A stretch of DNA of 64,000 nucleotides from an uncultured Gemmatimonadales bacterium (GTDB lineage Bacteria; Gemmatimonadota; Gemmatimonadetes; JACCXV01; JAHWKZ01). Positions 1-8,985 of the stretch are shown here, piece by piece (position 1 is the first letter of the stretch; each line of letters starts with the position of its first letter). Made by a program: the position numbers and the translations under genes. The stretch lies in contig CAMYLR010000011.1 in assembly GCA_947259315.1 (NCBI GenBank), positions 7,590-71,589 of the forward strand, given 5' to 3'. The notes under the pieces were generated by a model. That model was given only the letters and a program-made list of their open reading frames with translations. It ran no database searches and was not told the DNA's origin.

Positions 1-486
1 GTGACCGACGACACGCACGCCACGGTCTCGGCAAGCGGTCAAGCGACTTTGTCCTGCAGGTATAGAAAGGACAACGGTGGATTGAACGGCGCAGGTGACC
101 CGGTTGAGAAGATCGTGGACATCAACGAGACGGTAGACGTCGGGCCGCTCTTCGTCACGAACGTTTGTGATCCCGGTTTCGAGTTCATTCCACTCGAGGG
201 AACGCTTCACTTCGTTCTGAAAATCTGGGACAACGGTCACGTCAAGATCCACGGCAATGCTCAGCTGACCGGGGCGAACCTGCGGCCCCCTTACGAGAAG
301 TATGTGGCCAACGACCAGTTCAACTTCCAGGGCAAGTTCGGTGATGGCGGTCCGTTGACGATCAACAACAACCTCAAGCTGATCAGTCAAGGAGACACGA
401 ACAACAAGGTGCTGAACCTCGTCTTTCACGTTTCGCCCAACGGCGAGTTCACGTTCAACTTCGCCGACGGAGCGTGTCGCGGTTAG
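1..486 (+). CDS. hypothetical protein, probably truncated at the window edge
   Basis: ORF open from the first base to TAG at 484-486; followed by a hairpin terminator; no family recognised. Confidence 0.6.
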   Translation: MTDDTHATVSASGQATLSCRYRKDNGGLNGAGDPVEKIVDINETVDVGPLFVTNVCDPGFEFIPLEGTLHFVLKIWDNGHVKIHGNAQLTGANLRPPYEKYVANDQFNFQGKFGDGGPLTINNNLKLISQGDTNNKVLNLVFHVSPNGEFTFNFADGACRG

Positions 487-514
487 TCATCGAGAGTCGT
501 GAATCTATCAACCA

Positions 515-540
515 GGGCGGTCCTCAGGGACCGCCCTTCT
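515..540 (+). terminator. Rho-independent-like terminator
   Basis: GGGCGGTCC-TCAG-GGACCGCCC perfect 9-bp stem followed by TTCT, just after the stop at 486. Confidence 0.7.
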
Positions 541-614
541 AGTAGGCGCTGACGGTGTAGTTTGTCCCGGCATCGGTGCTCCCGCTGTAACCGGACCTCG
601 GGCTGGAGGGAATT

Positions 615-1016
615 GTGACGTTCTACATCAAGCTGTACGCGCTGACCGCGATCGTCTTCTTCGCCATCGACCTGGTGTGGCTCGGGATCGTGGCAAAGGG
701 GTTCTATCAAAGTCGGCTGGGTCATCTGCTTCGGCCCGACATCCAGCTACCGGCGGCGATCGGTTTTTACCTCCTCTTTATTGCGGGACTGCTCGTGTTC
801 GCGGTCGTCCCAGCGCTCGATCGGGCTTCCCTCGGCACCGCGGTCGTACTGGGTGCGTTCCTTGGGCTCGTTGCGTACGCCACCTACGATCTGACAAACC
901 TCGCTCTGATGAAGGATTTTCCAGGCGTCGTGGCGGTGGTGGACATGGCGTGGGGGACCGCTCTGGGAGCGACCGTGGCGGCGATTTCGTTTCAGATCGG
1001 TCGCTGGCTCAGCTAG
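615..1016 (+). CDS. DUF2177 family membrane protein
   Basis: 133 aa with several TM segments; FAIDLVWLGIVAKGFYQ...YATYDLTNLALMKDF pattern typical of DUF2177; GGAGGG upstream of GTG start. Confidence 0.8.
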   Translation: MTFYIKLYALTAIVFFAIDLVWLGIVAKGFYQSRLGHLLRPDIQLPAAIGFYLLFIAGLLVFAVVPALDRASLGTAVVLGAFLGLVAYATYDLTNLALMKDFPGVVAVVDMAWGTALGATVAAISFQIGRWLS

Positions 1017-2041
1017 GCTGAATCGCGGCTCCGCGAGCGATCTCTGGACCGAATAATCTGTTGCGCTAGACGACTTCCGCTCACGAAGGCCCCCTCGATC
1101 CGTTCTCCGGCGCACCAATCGCCACACATACCGAGTCCTGAAGCCGCATCGTATAGATAGTCGCAAGTCAATGGGGCAGCTGCGTGGGCGAAGCGCCAGC
1201 GGTGGCCGATCACACGCGAGGCATCAGGTAGCGACTGACCGATAGCCGTGGAGAACGCGTCGAGCAGTCGATGCGCGATGTCGTTTGGATCTAGCTCGAG
1301 ATGATTCTGGCTCCATTCTGCGCCGGCGTGGAGCACCCAGCGCTCGCCCGGCGGACGACCCGGTTTTGCACTGTCGCGCGCCGCCCAATCGAGAGGCGAG
1401 TTGTTCACAAAAGCACCATCGAGGTCCAAGCGCACCCGATTCTCGAAGTCGGCCATGAGCGTCCAGCACGGAGCCATCTTGACCTTCATGACGTCTTTGC
1501 AGAGGGGCGCGGAGGGTGGCAGCAGCGCGGCAGCCTGAGGTGCCGGCATCGCCAGGACGAGAGTCTCGGCTGTCCGTGGCGTAAGGCTGTCGAAATGCAC
1601 GTTCCAGCTTTTCGTGTCGTGCGTAACTGAAACGGCGCGAGTCTCGAGTTGCACCGGTACAGTTGTAGCCAAACGACGACCGATCGCGCTCATTGACGGT
1701 GTCCCAACCCAGCGTTCGGTTGCCCCCTTCGTTGACGTGACTTCACCCCGGTCGAGAACTCCGATCCTCCCGGTCCACGGTTGCGCCAGGCCCTCTGCTC
1801 GCCATGCGGCGACTTGGGTGGCGAATCCCGGGTCGCGAACCGTGAAGTACTGGGCCCCGTGATCGAACACGAGCCCGTCCTGGCGGCGGGTCGCGACGCG
1901 CCCGCCGACCCCGCGCGCTTTGTCGACCACCTGGACGGTGAGACCGGCCGCTTGCAGCTCGCGGGCACAGGCCAGGCCCGCGACGCCGGCCCCGATGATG
2001 AGCACCGACCCGCGGGGCGTTTTTTCGAACGAACAGGCCAT
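1013..2041 (-). CDS. renalase-like NAD(P)/FAD-dependent oxidoreductase
   Basis: VLIIGAGVAGLACARELQAAGLTVQVVDKARGVGGR dinucleotide-binding motif and FDHGAQYFT; start refined to the internal ATG at 2041 (MACSFEK). Confidence 0.85.
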   Translation of the reverse strand: MACSFEKTPRGSVLIIGAGVAGLACARELQAAGLTVQVVDKARGVGGRVATRRQDGLVFDHGAQYFTVRDPGFATQVAAWRAEGLAQPWTGRIGVLDRGEVTSTKGATERWVGTPSMSAIGRRLATTVPVQLETRAVSVTHDTKSWNVHFDSLTPRTAETLVLAMPAPQAAALLPPSAPLCKDVMKVKMAPCWTLMADFENRVRLDLDGAFVNNSPLDWAARDSAKPGRPPGERWVLHAGAEWSQNHLELDPNDIAHRLLDAFSTAIGQSLPDASRVIGHRWRFAHAAAPLTCDYLYDAASGLGMCGDWCAGERIEGAFVSGSRLAQQIIRSRDRSRSRDSA

Positions 2042-2048
2042 TGTGTTT

Positions 2049-2098
2049 AATGTATGTACAGAGTTTTCTTTGACAAATACGTACACACGGGCTACATT
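2049..2098. promoter_or_regulatory. overlapping divergent promoters with an inverted-repeat operator-like sequence
   Basis: + strand TTGACA(2070-2075)-N17-TACATT(2093-2098); - strand TTGTCA(2076-2071)-N16-TACATT(2054-2049); TGTATGTA and TACGTACA flank the shared -35. Confidence 0.65.
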
Positions 2099-2106
2099 TG
2101 GTAGTG

Positions 2107-4344
2107 ATGAGTTTAGTTGATCTGATCCACAACGTAACCGAAACCGACGGGATCACGGCCGCGTTGACGGCTGGGCGTGAGCTCCGCCGTGGCGTGTCGC
2201 GGGAGACTGACTGTCAGTCGGCTACACGACACCTCGTTGACGGGTTGGATCGGGGTGACGCGCTATCGCGGTACATGATGATCGCCGCGCTCGGTGTCGT
2301 GCCCGATCGGCGTGCCGGAGACGCGCTGGCCGCGTTGTTGGCGAATGGCGACCAGGGCATTCGTGAGCACGCCGCTTGGGCGCTGGCCGACGTTCCACCC
2401 GTGTTGTCAGCACTCGACGATTTGGTCGATATGGTCGCCCTGGGTGGTTTCCCCGGCATGCTGGCGCAGATGACGATCGAGGCCTGGGTACCCTTCGCGC
2501 CGGCGACGATCCTCGACGAAATCGAGTCGGCCCTCAGGCGATCCGATCGATCGAGCGCACGGGCTCGATTGGTCGAAACGAGCAGCTTGGTGAAGACGCC
2601 TGCAGCTCAACGATTGTTGGTGCGTTGCGTCAAGGACGTCAAAGAAAGCTGGGAGGTGCGGGCGGCTGCCATCTCAGGCCTCGATCGACGCGGAGCCGAA
2701 CGCTGTCGGAAGGAAATCGAGGAGCTGTGCTACGGGCCAAACGTGGAAGTCGCCCTGGCTGGTGTCGACTCGATCGCAAGACACGGCGGTTTGCGCGGAC
2801 GCCGAGTGTTGAACGATGTCGCGGCGGGCGTACGGGGACCCAGCGATGCCCTGCTGCAAGAGACCGCGATGAGCGTGTCCCGCGAGCCGTTCCGCAACAC
2901 CGAGTCTCCCTCCGGCCTGCGGGTGGCTCAAGTCGTCTTGCAGGGCCGGCTTGACAAGTCGAACTCCGGTGCCGGCGTCGGGGATAGCGGTGGACTCGCG
3001 ACCCTCATGGCGGGTCTAGGCCGGGCCTTGGGGCAGCGACCGGAGATCGGTCGATCGTACATCATTGGTCGCGCTCTCCAGGGTCCTAATATCCCGGTGC
3101 GGTACTCGGGGTTGGAGGAGCCGATCGACGACTCCAGCGTCTTGATGCGATCGGTGTTCGCAGGCGGCCGTGACCTCGCCGTAGGAGAAATGTGGACATA
3201 TCGGGTTGCGATCGAGCGATCGCTCGACCGGCTACACAAGAAACTGGGAGGGCTCGATGCTGTCCATCTCCGCTTCGCTGACGCCGGGACGCTGGCGGCT
3301 TGGCGCGTCTTTCGTCATGCCGGAGTACCGGTCTTCTTTTCGTTGGCACCGGACCCACACGTGGTGATTCAAACTGCGGAATCGAAGGGCTCGCTTGACC
3401 GCGAGACTTTTCCCGCTGCCGATCGACGGGAGCATTACCTGTTTCGCGCGCGCTTGGTCGAAGAGATCGCACAAACAGCGCACGGTTTGGCACTGTTCCC
3501 GCGTCCCGATCAGAGCCAAATGCTGGTTGACCTCGTCGGTCTCGATCTCGATAGGCCACCGCGCCATCAGCGTATTCGAACCGTGCCCGAGGGAATCAAT
3601 CCCGAGATCGAGCGTCGAGCTACCGCGTTGGTACAGGCGGCGGCCCGTGGCGATCTCTGCGTGCCGGTCCTGAGTCAACTCATGGCACACGTAGCGAAGC
3701 TTTCGACCGAGCGCCGCGGGCTTCCGCTGCTGATCTCGGTGGGTCGGCTGCACCCGGTCAAGGGATTTCCCCGACTTGTCGAGGCGTGGTCTCGTGAGCC
3801 AGACCTACGCGATCGATTCAACTTGGTCATCGTGGGCGGCGATCTGGGACAGCCCAATCGAGTCGAGCATGAGGTGTTAGCGAAGATCGAAGACATCCTG
3901 AAGACAGATCCGCCTGCTCGCGATGGTTTGATTCTGCTCGGACATCAGAGCAACGAGAGCGTGGCCAGCTTGTTGGCGGTAACACGCCTCGGTTTAGAGC
4001 CTGGGATCGGTTCCAAAGGCGTTTTCGTCTGCGCTAGTTATAAGGAGGAGTTCGGGTTGGCGATTCTCGAGTCCATGGCTTCGGGGCTTCCAGTGGTGGC
4101 TCCCGGCGGCAGCGGCCCAGCGACCTACTTACGGGACGGTGAGAACGGGTTCTTGTTTGAACCACGATCGACAGCGGATCTCCGCTGTGCTTTGGTCCGG
4201 GCCACCGCTCGGCGTGGTGATGAAGTTTTAACGCGCCGGGCCAGAGCGACGATCATAGAACGATACACCGTGGAGAAAATGGCCGAGGCGCTCGCAGATC
4301 TGTACATCGATCGCCCAGCCGAGCGTGTTGCGCAACGCGCGTGA
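2107..4344 (+). CDS. HEAT-repeat plus GT4-type glycosyltransferase fusion protein
   Basis: N-terminal HEAT-like helical repeats (GDQGIREHAAWALADVPP) and C-terminal GT-B domain (LLISVGRLHPVKGFPRLVEAW ... KEEFGLAILESMASGLPVVAPGGSGPATYL). Confidence 0.8.
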   Translation: MSLVDLIHNVTETDGITAALTAGRELRRGVSRETDCQSATRHLVDGLDRGDALSRYMMIAALGVVPDRRAGDALAALLANGDQGIREHAAWALADVPPVLSALDDLVDMVALGGFPGMLAQMTIEAWVPFAPATILDEIESALRRSDRSSARARLVETSSLVKTPAAQRLLVRCVKDVKESWEVRAAAISGLDRRGAERCRKEIEELCYGPNVEVALAGVDSIARHGGLRGRRVLNDVAAGVRGPSDALLQETAMSVSREPFRNTESPSGLRVAQVVLQGRLDKSNSGAGVGDSGGLATLMAGLGRALGQRPEIGRSYIIGRALQGPNIPVRYSGLEEPIDDSSVLMRSVFAGGRDLAVGEMWTYRVAIERSLDRLHKKLGGLDAVHLRFADAGTLAAWRVFRHAGVPVFFSLAPDPHVVIQTAESKGSLDRETFPAADRREHYLFRARLVEEIAQTAHGLALFPRPDQSQMLVDLVGLDLDRPPRHQRIRTVPEGINPEIERRATALVQAAARGDLCVPVLSQLMAHVAKLSTERRGLPLLISVGRLHPVKGFPRLVEAWSREPDLRDRFNLVIVGGDLGQPNRVEHEVLAKIEDILKTDPPARDGLILLGHQSNESVASLLAVTRLGLEPGIGSKGVFVCASYKEEFGLAILESMASGLPVVAPGGSGPATYLRDGENGFLFEPRSTADLRCALVRATARRGDEVLTRRARATIIERYTVEKMAEALADLYIDRPAERVAQRA

Positions 4345-5663
4345 CCCTTCTCGTCATCACGCCGGACTACGCATCGCACTATCTGCCCTTGTCGGCCATC
4401 GCCGATGTGTGGCGCCGCCAAGGCGGTCGGGTCGTGGTGGCGTGCGGCACTGGACTCGAGCGACGTGTGCGAGAGGATGGCTTCGACCACGTGCACCTTC
4501 CCCTCGGTGCAGGTAACAATCCGGGCCTGATCCGGCCTGCCGAGCAGGCCAGTGATGAGGCGCAGCGCCTGCGAGGATTTTTCGCGGCGACACGAAAAGG
4601 TATGGCGGCCACCTTGCGGTACCAGGCCGAGGTCCGTCGCCACGATCTGCTCTGGCGTCCTGTAGGGGTTGCCCGGCGGCTCGAGGAGATCGTCGCTGAA
4701 GTGCGACCACACGCGGTAATTAGCGATCAGATCTCTTTCAACGCGACGGTCGGTTTGAAGGCGCTGGGGATTCCGTATGCCAGCTTCGTTCCCGGCCATC
4801 CGACGAGCGTCCCGGTTCGCGACGAGACCTACGGTTACGCGCATCTTTATCCGCCCGGATTCGAGGCTCCACCCGCGGAGATGAAAGCGCTACGGCATTA
4901 CTGCCAGCGGGTAGCCGAGGAGTTCACTGACGAGTTCAATCGAGCGCTGTCCGCGATTGCGCCCACAGTCGGCCCCGTAGAAGATGCGTTTGCGGTGACT
5001 TCGCCATGGCTGACGCTGTTCAACTACCCGCGCCAGCTGGTCGCTGACCGCCCCGCGGGGGAACTGGGTGCCACCCATTGGTTGGGCTCGACTGTTCGCC
5101 CAGAGTCGCTCGACGCTGAACTCGCCGGCTGGCTCGTGGCCAGCGACGACAAGAGACCCACGATCTATGTGTCATTCGGCAGCTTCCTGTCGGCGCGTGA
5201 AGACGCCCTCAGACGAGTCGTAGCCGCGCTGAAAAAGCGACCATGGCGGGTGATTCTCGCCACCGGGATTGCCGCTCCGGAAAACTTGGGGGAGTTGCCA
5301 GCGGAGTGGTTGATCAGACCCTACCTACCGCAGGTGGCCGTTCTCGATGCCTGTGATGCGGTAATCACGCACGGTGGCAACAACACCATGACGGAGACCC
5401 TCAGTGCTGGTTTGCCGATGGTCGTAGGACCCTTCTCCACGGATCAATTCGCGGGCGCCGAGACGCTTCGAAAGAACGGTCTTGCTGCTGTCTTCGATCC
5501 GAATCGTTCCACTTCTGCCGAGATCACACGCGCCGTGGAGCGCGTATTGACGGATCCGTACCGTCAGCGTGTGTCGACCTTGGGGGTCACGCTGCGCGCA
5601 CGGCCAGGTGCAGAGACAGCAGTTACACTCCTCGGTGACTTGGTTGAATCCTGCGTAGCCTGA
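4341..5663 (+). CDS. MGT/UGT-type glycosyltransferase (GT1-like)
   Basis: C-terminal YVSFGSFLS...AVITHGGNNTMTETLSAGLPMVVGPFSTDQFAGAE motif; start overlaps the preceding stop. Confidence 0.85.
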   Translation: MTLLVITPDYASHYLPLSAIADVWRRQGGRVVVACGTGLERRVREDGFDHVHLPLGAGNNPGLIRPAEQASDEAQRLRGFFAATRKGMAATLRYQAEVRRHDLLWRPVGVARRLEEIVAEVRPHAVISDQISFNATVGLKALGIPYASFVPGHPTSVPVRDETYGYAHLYPPGFEAPPAEMKALRHYCQRVAEEFTDEFNRALSAIAPTVGPVEDAFAVTSPWLTLFNYPRQLVADRPAGELGATHWLGSTVRPESLDAELAGWLVASDDKRPTIYVSFGSFLSAREDALRRVVAALKKRPWRVILATGIAAPENLGELPAEWLIRPYLPQVAVLDACDAVITHGGNNTMTETLSAGLPMVVGPFSTDQFAGAETLRKNGLAAVFDPNRSTSAEITRAVERVLTDPYRQRVSTLGVTLRARPGAETAVTLLGDLVESCVA

Positions 5664-5757
5664 GTCGTTTCTGTAGACCTCGAAGCTTGCCAGGGAGGGT
5701 GGGGGCGGCGAGCGCGGGTCAACACCCGCCGCCCCTGGAAGGAATCGTACTGAAGCC

Positions 5758-6312
5758 CTAGCGGGTTGAAATCTCGATCCCGAACGACAACGGCCACACC
5801 CACGCGTTGTCGGTCGTAATTTCATCCTCATCGCTGAAGGCGATGTCGCCCTGAACGCTGCCGAACAGGTTGACCATCGGTGACACCGCGTAACCCAGTC
5901 GGCCGCCGATATTGATCGCCGGGTAGGTGAACGAGTCACCGTCTTCGATGTCGAATGTCAGCGCACCGGCACCGATGTTGGCGGCCAACAACCACCGACT
6001 CGCGGGCGGCAGATAGCGGTACTCGAGACCAGCGATGTAATGAATCACCGTGATGGTGATGTCTTCGTCAAGGTCGCTGTCGTGGAAACCGGCATCGACG
6101 CCACCCCGGATGCCCCAATTCTGGTTCAGCGGGATGTTGATGCCGCCGCCGAAGCTGGGACCGGCGTCGGCCACGTCGGCGATGTCGAACGTCGGCAGGT
6201 TTACTCCGCCGCGGATTTCGAACGACACACCGCGATCGGACTGGGCGATACTTAGCGCTGGCAGGGCGAGGATGGCTGCCAGGGCGATAAACAAACGAGA
6301 GTGCATGCTCAC
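5758..6312 (-). CDS. outer-membrane beta-barrel-like protein with signal peptide
   Basis: N-terminal signal sequence (LFIALAAILALPALSIAQ), alternating beta pattern, C-terminal FGIEIS. Confidence 0.7.
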   Translation of the reverse strand: MSMHSRLFIALAAILALPALSIAQSDRGVSFEIRGGVNLPTFDIADVADAGPSFGGGINIPLNQNWGIRGGVDAGFHDSDLDEDITITVIHYIAGLEYRYLPPASRWLLAANIGAGALTFDIEDGDSFTYPAINIGGRLGYAVSPMVNLFGSVQGDIAFSDEDEITTDNAWVWPLSFGIEISTR

Positions 6313-6357
6313 AATGACCTCCGTTGATGAATTCTCCTGAGACCTTTCAGTGAGGAG

Positions 6358-6386
6358 ATTGTACTCATGCGTTCAAGGTTTGTCAA
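6358..6386 (-). promoter_or_regulatory. sigma70-like promoter for the 5758-6312 gene
   Basis: minus strand TTGACA-N17-TACAAT, near consensus. Confidence 0.75.
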
Positions 6387-6482
6387 GCTATTTTATTAGA
6401 CAAAACCATTACAGACATGGAATAAAGGGATCCGCATAGTTCACAAAATCCGCGCTATATTGTTGTCAAGGAGGGATTTACG

Positions 6483-7136
6483 GTGTTGAGCGCAACCGGT
6501 CTTGGCCGCTGCATCAATGACGCCTGGATTTGGCGCGGCGTCGACGTGCAACTGATGGCCGGCCAGAACCTCGCGATCGTCGGCCCCACCGGCGCCGGGA
6601 AGTCGCTGCTGTTGCGCTGTCTCGCCGGGCTCGATTCGGCCGACGAGGGTCGGATCGCGATCGACGATAAGCCGCTCGACGAGTGGCAGATGCCAGTCTA
6701 TCGCGCCCGCGTGGTCTATCTGCATCAGCGCCCGGCGTTGTGGGAAGGCACCGTGGAGGAGAACCTCCGGGCCGTCTTTCACTTGGCTGCCCATCGTTCG
6801 AAGGGTTACGACCGCTCGGTGGCGATCCGGCGACTCGAAGCGTTCGATCGTGACGGGTCGTTCCTCGAGAAGAACGCCGTAGACTTGTCCGGTGGCGAGG
6901 CTCAGATCGTCGCTCTGACACGCGCTCTCAGCGTAGAGCCCTCGGTGCTGCTACTCGATGAGCCCAGCGCTTCGATGGACGCTACCGCCACCGAACAGGC
7001 CGAAGAGCTGGTGGCACGATGGGTCGCTGAGGCGCCCGGGCGAGCGAGTATGTGGACCAGTCACGACGCAGCCCAGGTGGAACGCGTCGCCGATCACACG
7101 CTCACGCTCGACAGCTCGCAGGCCACGATCTCGTGA
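6483..7136 (+). CDS. ABC transporter ATP-binding protein (FetA/YbbL-like)
   Basis: Walker A GPTGAGKS, signature LSGGEAQ, Walker B VLLLDEPSASMD; followed by a FetB-like permease. Confidence 0.85.
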   Translation: MLSATGLGRCINDAWIWRGVDVQLMAGQNLAIVGPTGAGKSLLLRCLAGLDSADEGRIAIDDKPLDEWQMPVYRARVVYLHQRPALWEGTVEENLRAVFHLAAHRSKGYDRSVAIRRLEAFDRDGSFLEKNAVDLSGGEAQIVALTRALSVEPSVLLLDEPSASMDATATEQAEELVARWVAEAPGRASMWTSHDAAQVERVADHTLTLDSSQATIS

Positions 7137-7933
7137 ACGGTTATCTCCAGATCGGATACACGCAGACCGCGCTCGCCGGACTGCTGATCGTCGCCAACCT
7201 CGTCTTGTCTGCTGCGCTCAGGCTCGGCCTCGGTCGGCGCCTGGTAATCGCGGCACTGCGGATGAGCGTTCAGTTGCTTCTGATCGGCCTCGTACTCAAG
7301 TGGGTGTTTGCGCTCGAGAACCCGCTCCCGGTGCTGGCGATGGCGGCGGCGATGACCGCCATCGCAGGTGTCGCAGCTGTGAATCGCACCCAGCGCCGCT
7401 TTGCCGGCGTCTATTGGGGCAGCCTGGTGTCGGTATCCGGCGCCGCGTTCTTTGTTACCGGGCTCGCCCTGTTGGGGATCGTGCGGGTTGACCCGTGGTT
7501 CGACCCCCAGTACTTGATCCCGTTACTCGGCATGGTGTTGGGCAACACGCTCAACGGCATCTCGCTAGCGCTCGATCGCTTCGTGGAATCCCTGGTGCAA
7601 CGCCGCGACGCTGTCGAGGCGACGCTGGCGCTCGGTGGCACGCGCTGGGAGGCGGCGCACGATCACATCCGCGACGCCATGCGGGTCGGGCTGATTCCGA
7701 TGATCAACTCGATGATGGTGATCGGCATCGTCAGCCTGCCCGGCATGATGACCGGCCAGATCCTCGCCGGCGCCGAGCCGACCGACGCCGTCCGTTACCA
7801 GATCGTCATCATGTTTATGATCGCTTCAGCCGCTGCGCTCGGCGCCTTCGGTATCGTGTTCTTCACGTACCACCGGCTGTTCGACGATCGACATCGGTTG
7901 AGGCTCGATCGTGTGCGCAAGGTGGTCGCGTGA
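7133..7933 (+). CDS. ABC transporter permease (FetB/YbbM-like, UPF0014)
   Basis: PLLGMVLGNTLNGISLALDRF...EATLALGGTRWEAA...SLPGMMTGQILAGAEPTDAVRYQI; GTG start overlapping TGA of fetA-like gene. Confidence 0.85.
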   Translation: MNGYLQIGYTQTALAGLLIVANLVLSAALRLGLGRRLVIAALRMSVQLLLIGLVLKWVFALENPLPVLAMAAAMTAIAGVAAVNRTQRRFAGVYWGSLVSVSGAAFFVTGLALLGIVRVDPWFDPQYLIPLLGMVLGNTLNGISLALDRFVESLVQRRDAVEATLALGGTRWEAAHDHIRDAMRVGLIPMINSMMVIGIVSLPGMMTGQILAGAEPTDAVRYQIVIMFMIASAAALGAFGIVFFTYHRLFDDRHRLRLDRVRKVVA

Positions 7934-8985
7934 CGACTACTCTCCGAACGGGTCTCATCGGTTGTGGCCGAGTAGCGCAGCGTGTTCACCTGCCGTTCCT
8001 CACTGATTTCCCGAAGACGCAGCTCGTCGCGGTCGCGGAAACCGATCCACGGCTGCGGGAACAAGCCAGCCGACAAGCGGGTTGCACGACCGTCTCCGGT
8101 TATGAAGCACTGTTGGACATGTCGGAGGTCGAGGCGGTTGTCATCTGCGTTCCGAGCGGTTTGCACGCCGAGGTCACAATCGCCGCGTTGAATCGGGGTA
8201 AGCATGTGTACTTGGAGAAACCGCTGGCCACGAACCTGGAAGAGGCTCAATCTGTTCTGTCGGCGCTCCAGAAGGCGGACACGGTTGGCATGATCGGTTT
8301 CAACTACCGCTTCCATCGCGCCTACCAAGAGCTCAAGGAACATCTCCGGTCGGGGAGCGGGTTTGGCGCTTGGATCGCGGCGCGCACTGTGCTGACGGCC
8401 CCCGAGGAGACGCTGCCCGATTGGAAACGACACCGGGAAAGCGGGGGAGGCGCGCTGCTCGATCAGGCGTCGCACCATTTCGATCTGATGAGATTCTTGT
8501 TCGAAGACGAGATCGAAGAGGTGTCGGCCCGTGTCCGGTCGCAGCGCAGCGAGGGTGACACGGCGACCGTTCACACTACTCTCGCCGGTGGTCTCACCGT
8601 TCAGTCGTTGCTGTCGATCAATACCGTGAATGAAGATCGATTTGAGGTATACGCGGAGAAGGCACGGTTGTCGGTCGACCGTTACCGGTCGCCCAGTGTC
8701 GGGGTCGTGACCGACTCGAGCCCGATTCCTGGGTCTCGGGTCTTGCGGTCCGGGCTCGATCTGCTCAAGCATGGTAGTTACCGATTGCAGACATACCGGA
8801 CTCCCGGCCGTGAACCCTCGTTCCGTTCCGCGCTCGCACATTTCGTCGAATCGATTCGCGCCGGGCGGTCGCCGTTGCCCAGCTTTGACGATGGATACAT
8901 GAGTCTGATGGCGGTGCTCGCGGCCGAGGAGTCGGCCCGCTCGGGTCACGCCGTTCGCTTGGATTCTCGGGGGTTATCCACTTGA
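7930..8985 (+). CDS. Gfo/Idh/MocA family oxidoreductase
   Basis: TGLIGCGRVAQRVHLPFL...VEAVVICVPSGLHAEVTIAALNRGKHVYLEKPLATN; GTG start overlapping previous TGA. Confidence 0.9.
   Translation: MTTTLRTGLIGCGRVAQRVHLPFLTDFPKTQLVAVAETDPRLREQASRQAGCTTVSGYEALLDMSEVEAVVICVPSGLHAEVTIAALNRGKHVYLEKPLATNLEEAQSVLSALQKADTVGMIGFNYRFHRAYQELKEHLRSGSGFGAWIAARTVLTAPEETLPDWKRHRESGGGALLDQASHHFDLMRFLFEDEIEEVSARVRSQRSEGDTATVHTTLAGGLTVQSLLSINTVNEDRFEVYAEKARLSVDRYRSPSVGVVTDSSPIPGSRVLRSGLDLLKHGSYRLQTYRTPGREPSFRSALAHFVESIRAGRSPLPSFDDGYMSLMAVLAAEESARSGHAVRLDSRGLST

Noticed and set aside
5693-5747. GC-rich imperfect hairpin between convergent genes as a terminator
   Set aside because: Stem has a bulge and no T-tract on either strand; not strong enough to call.
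7795-8949. 384-aa minus-strand ORF
   Set aside because: Antisense to the clearly recognisable Gfo/Idh/MocA oxidoreductase.
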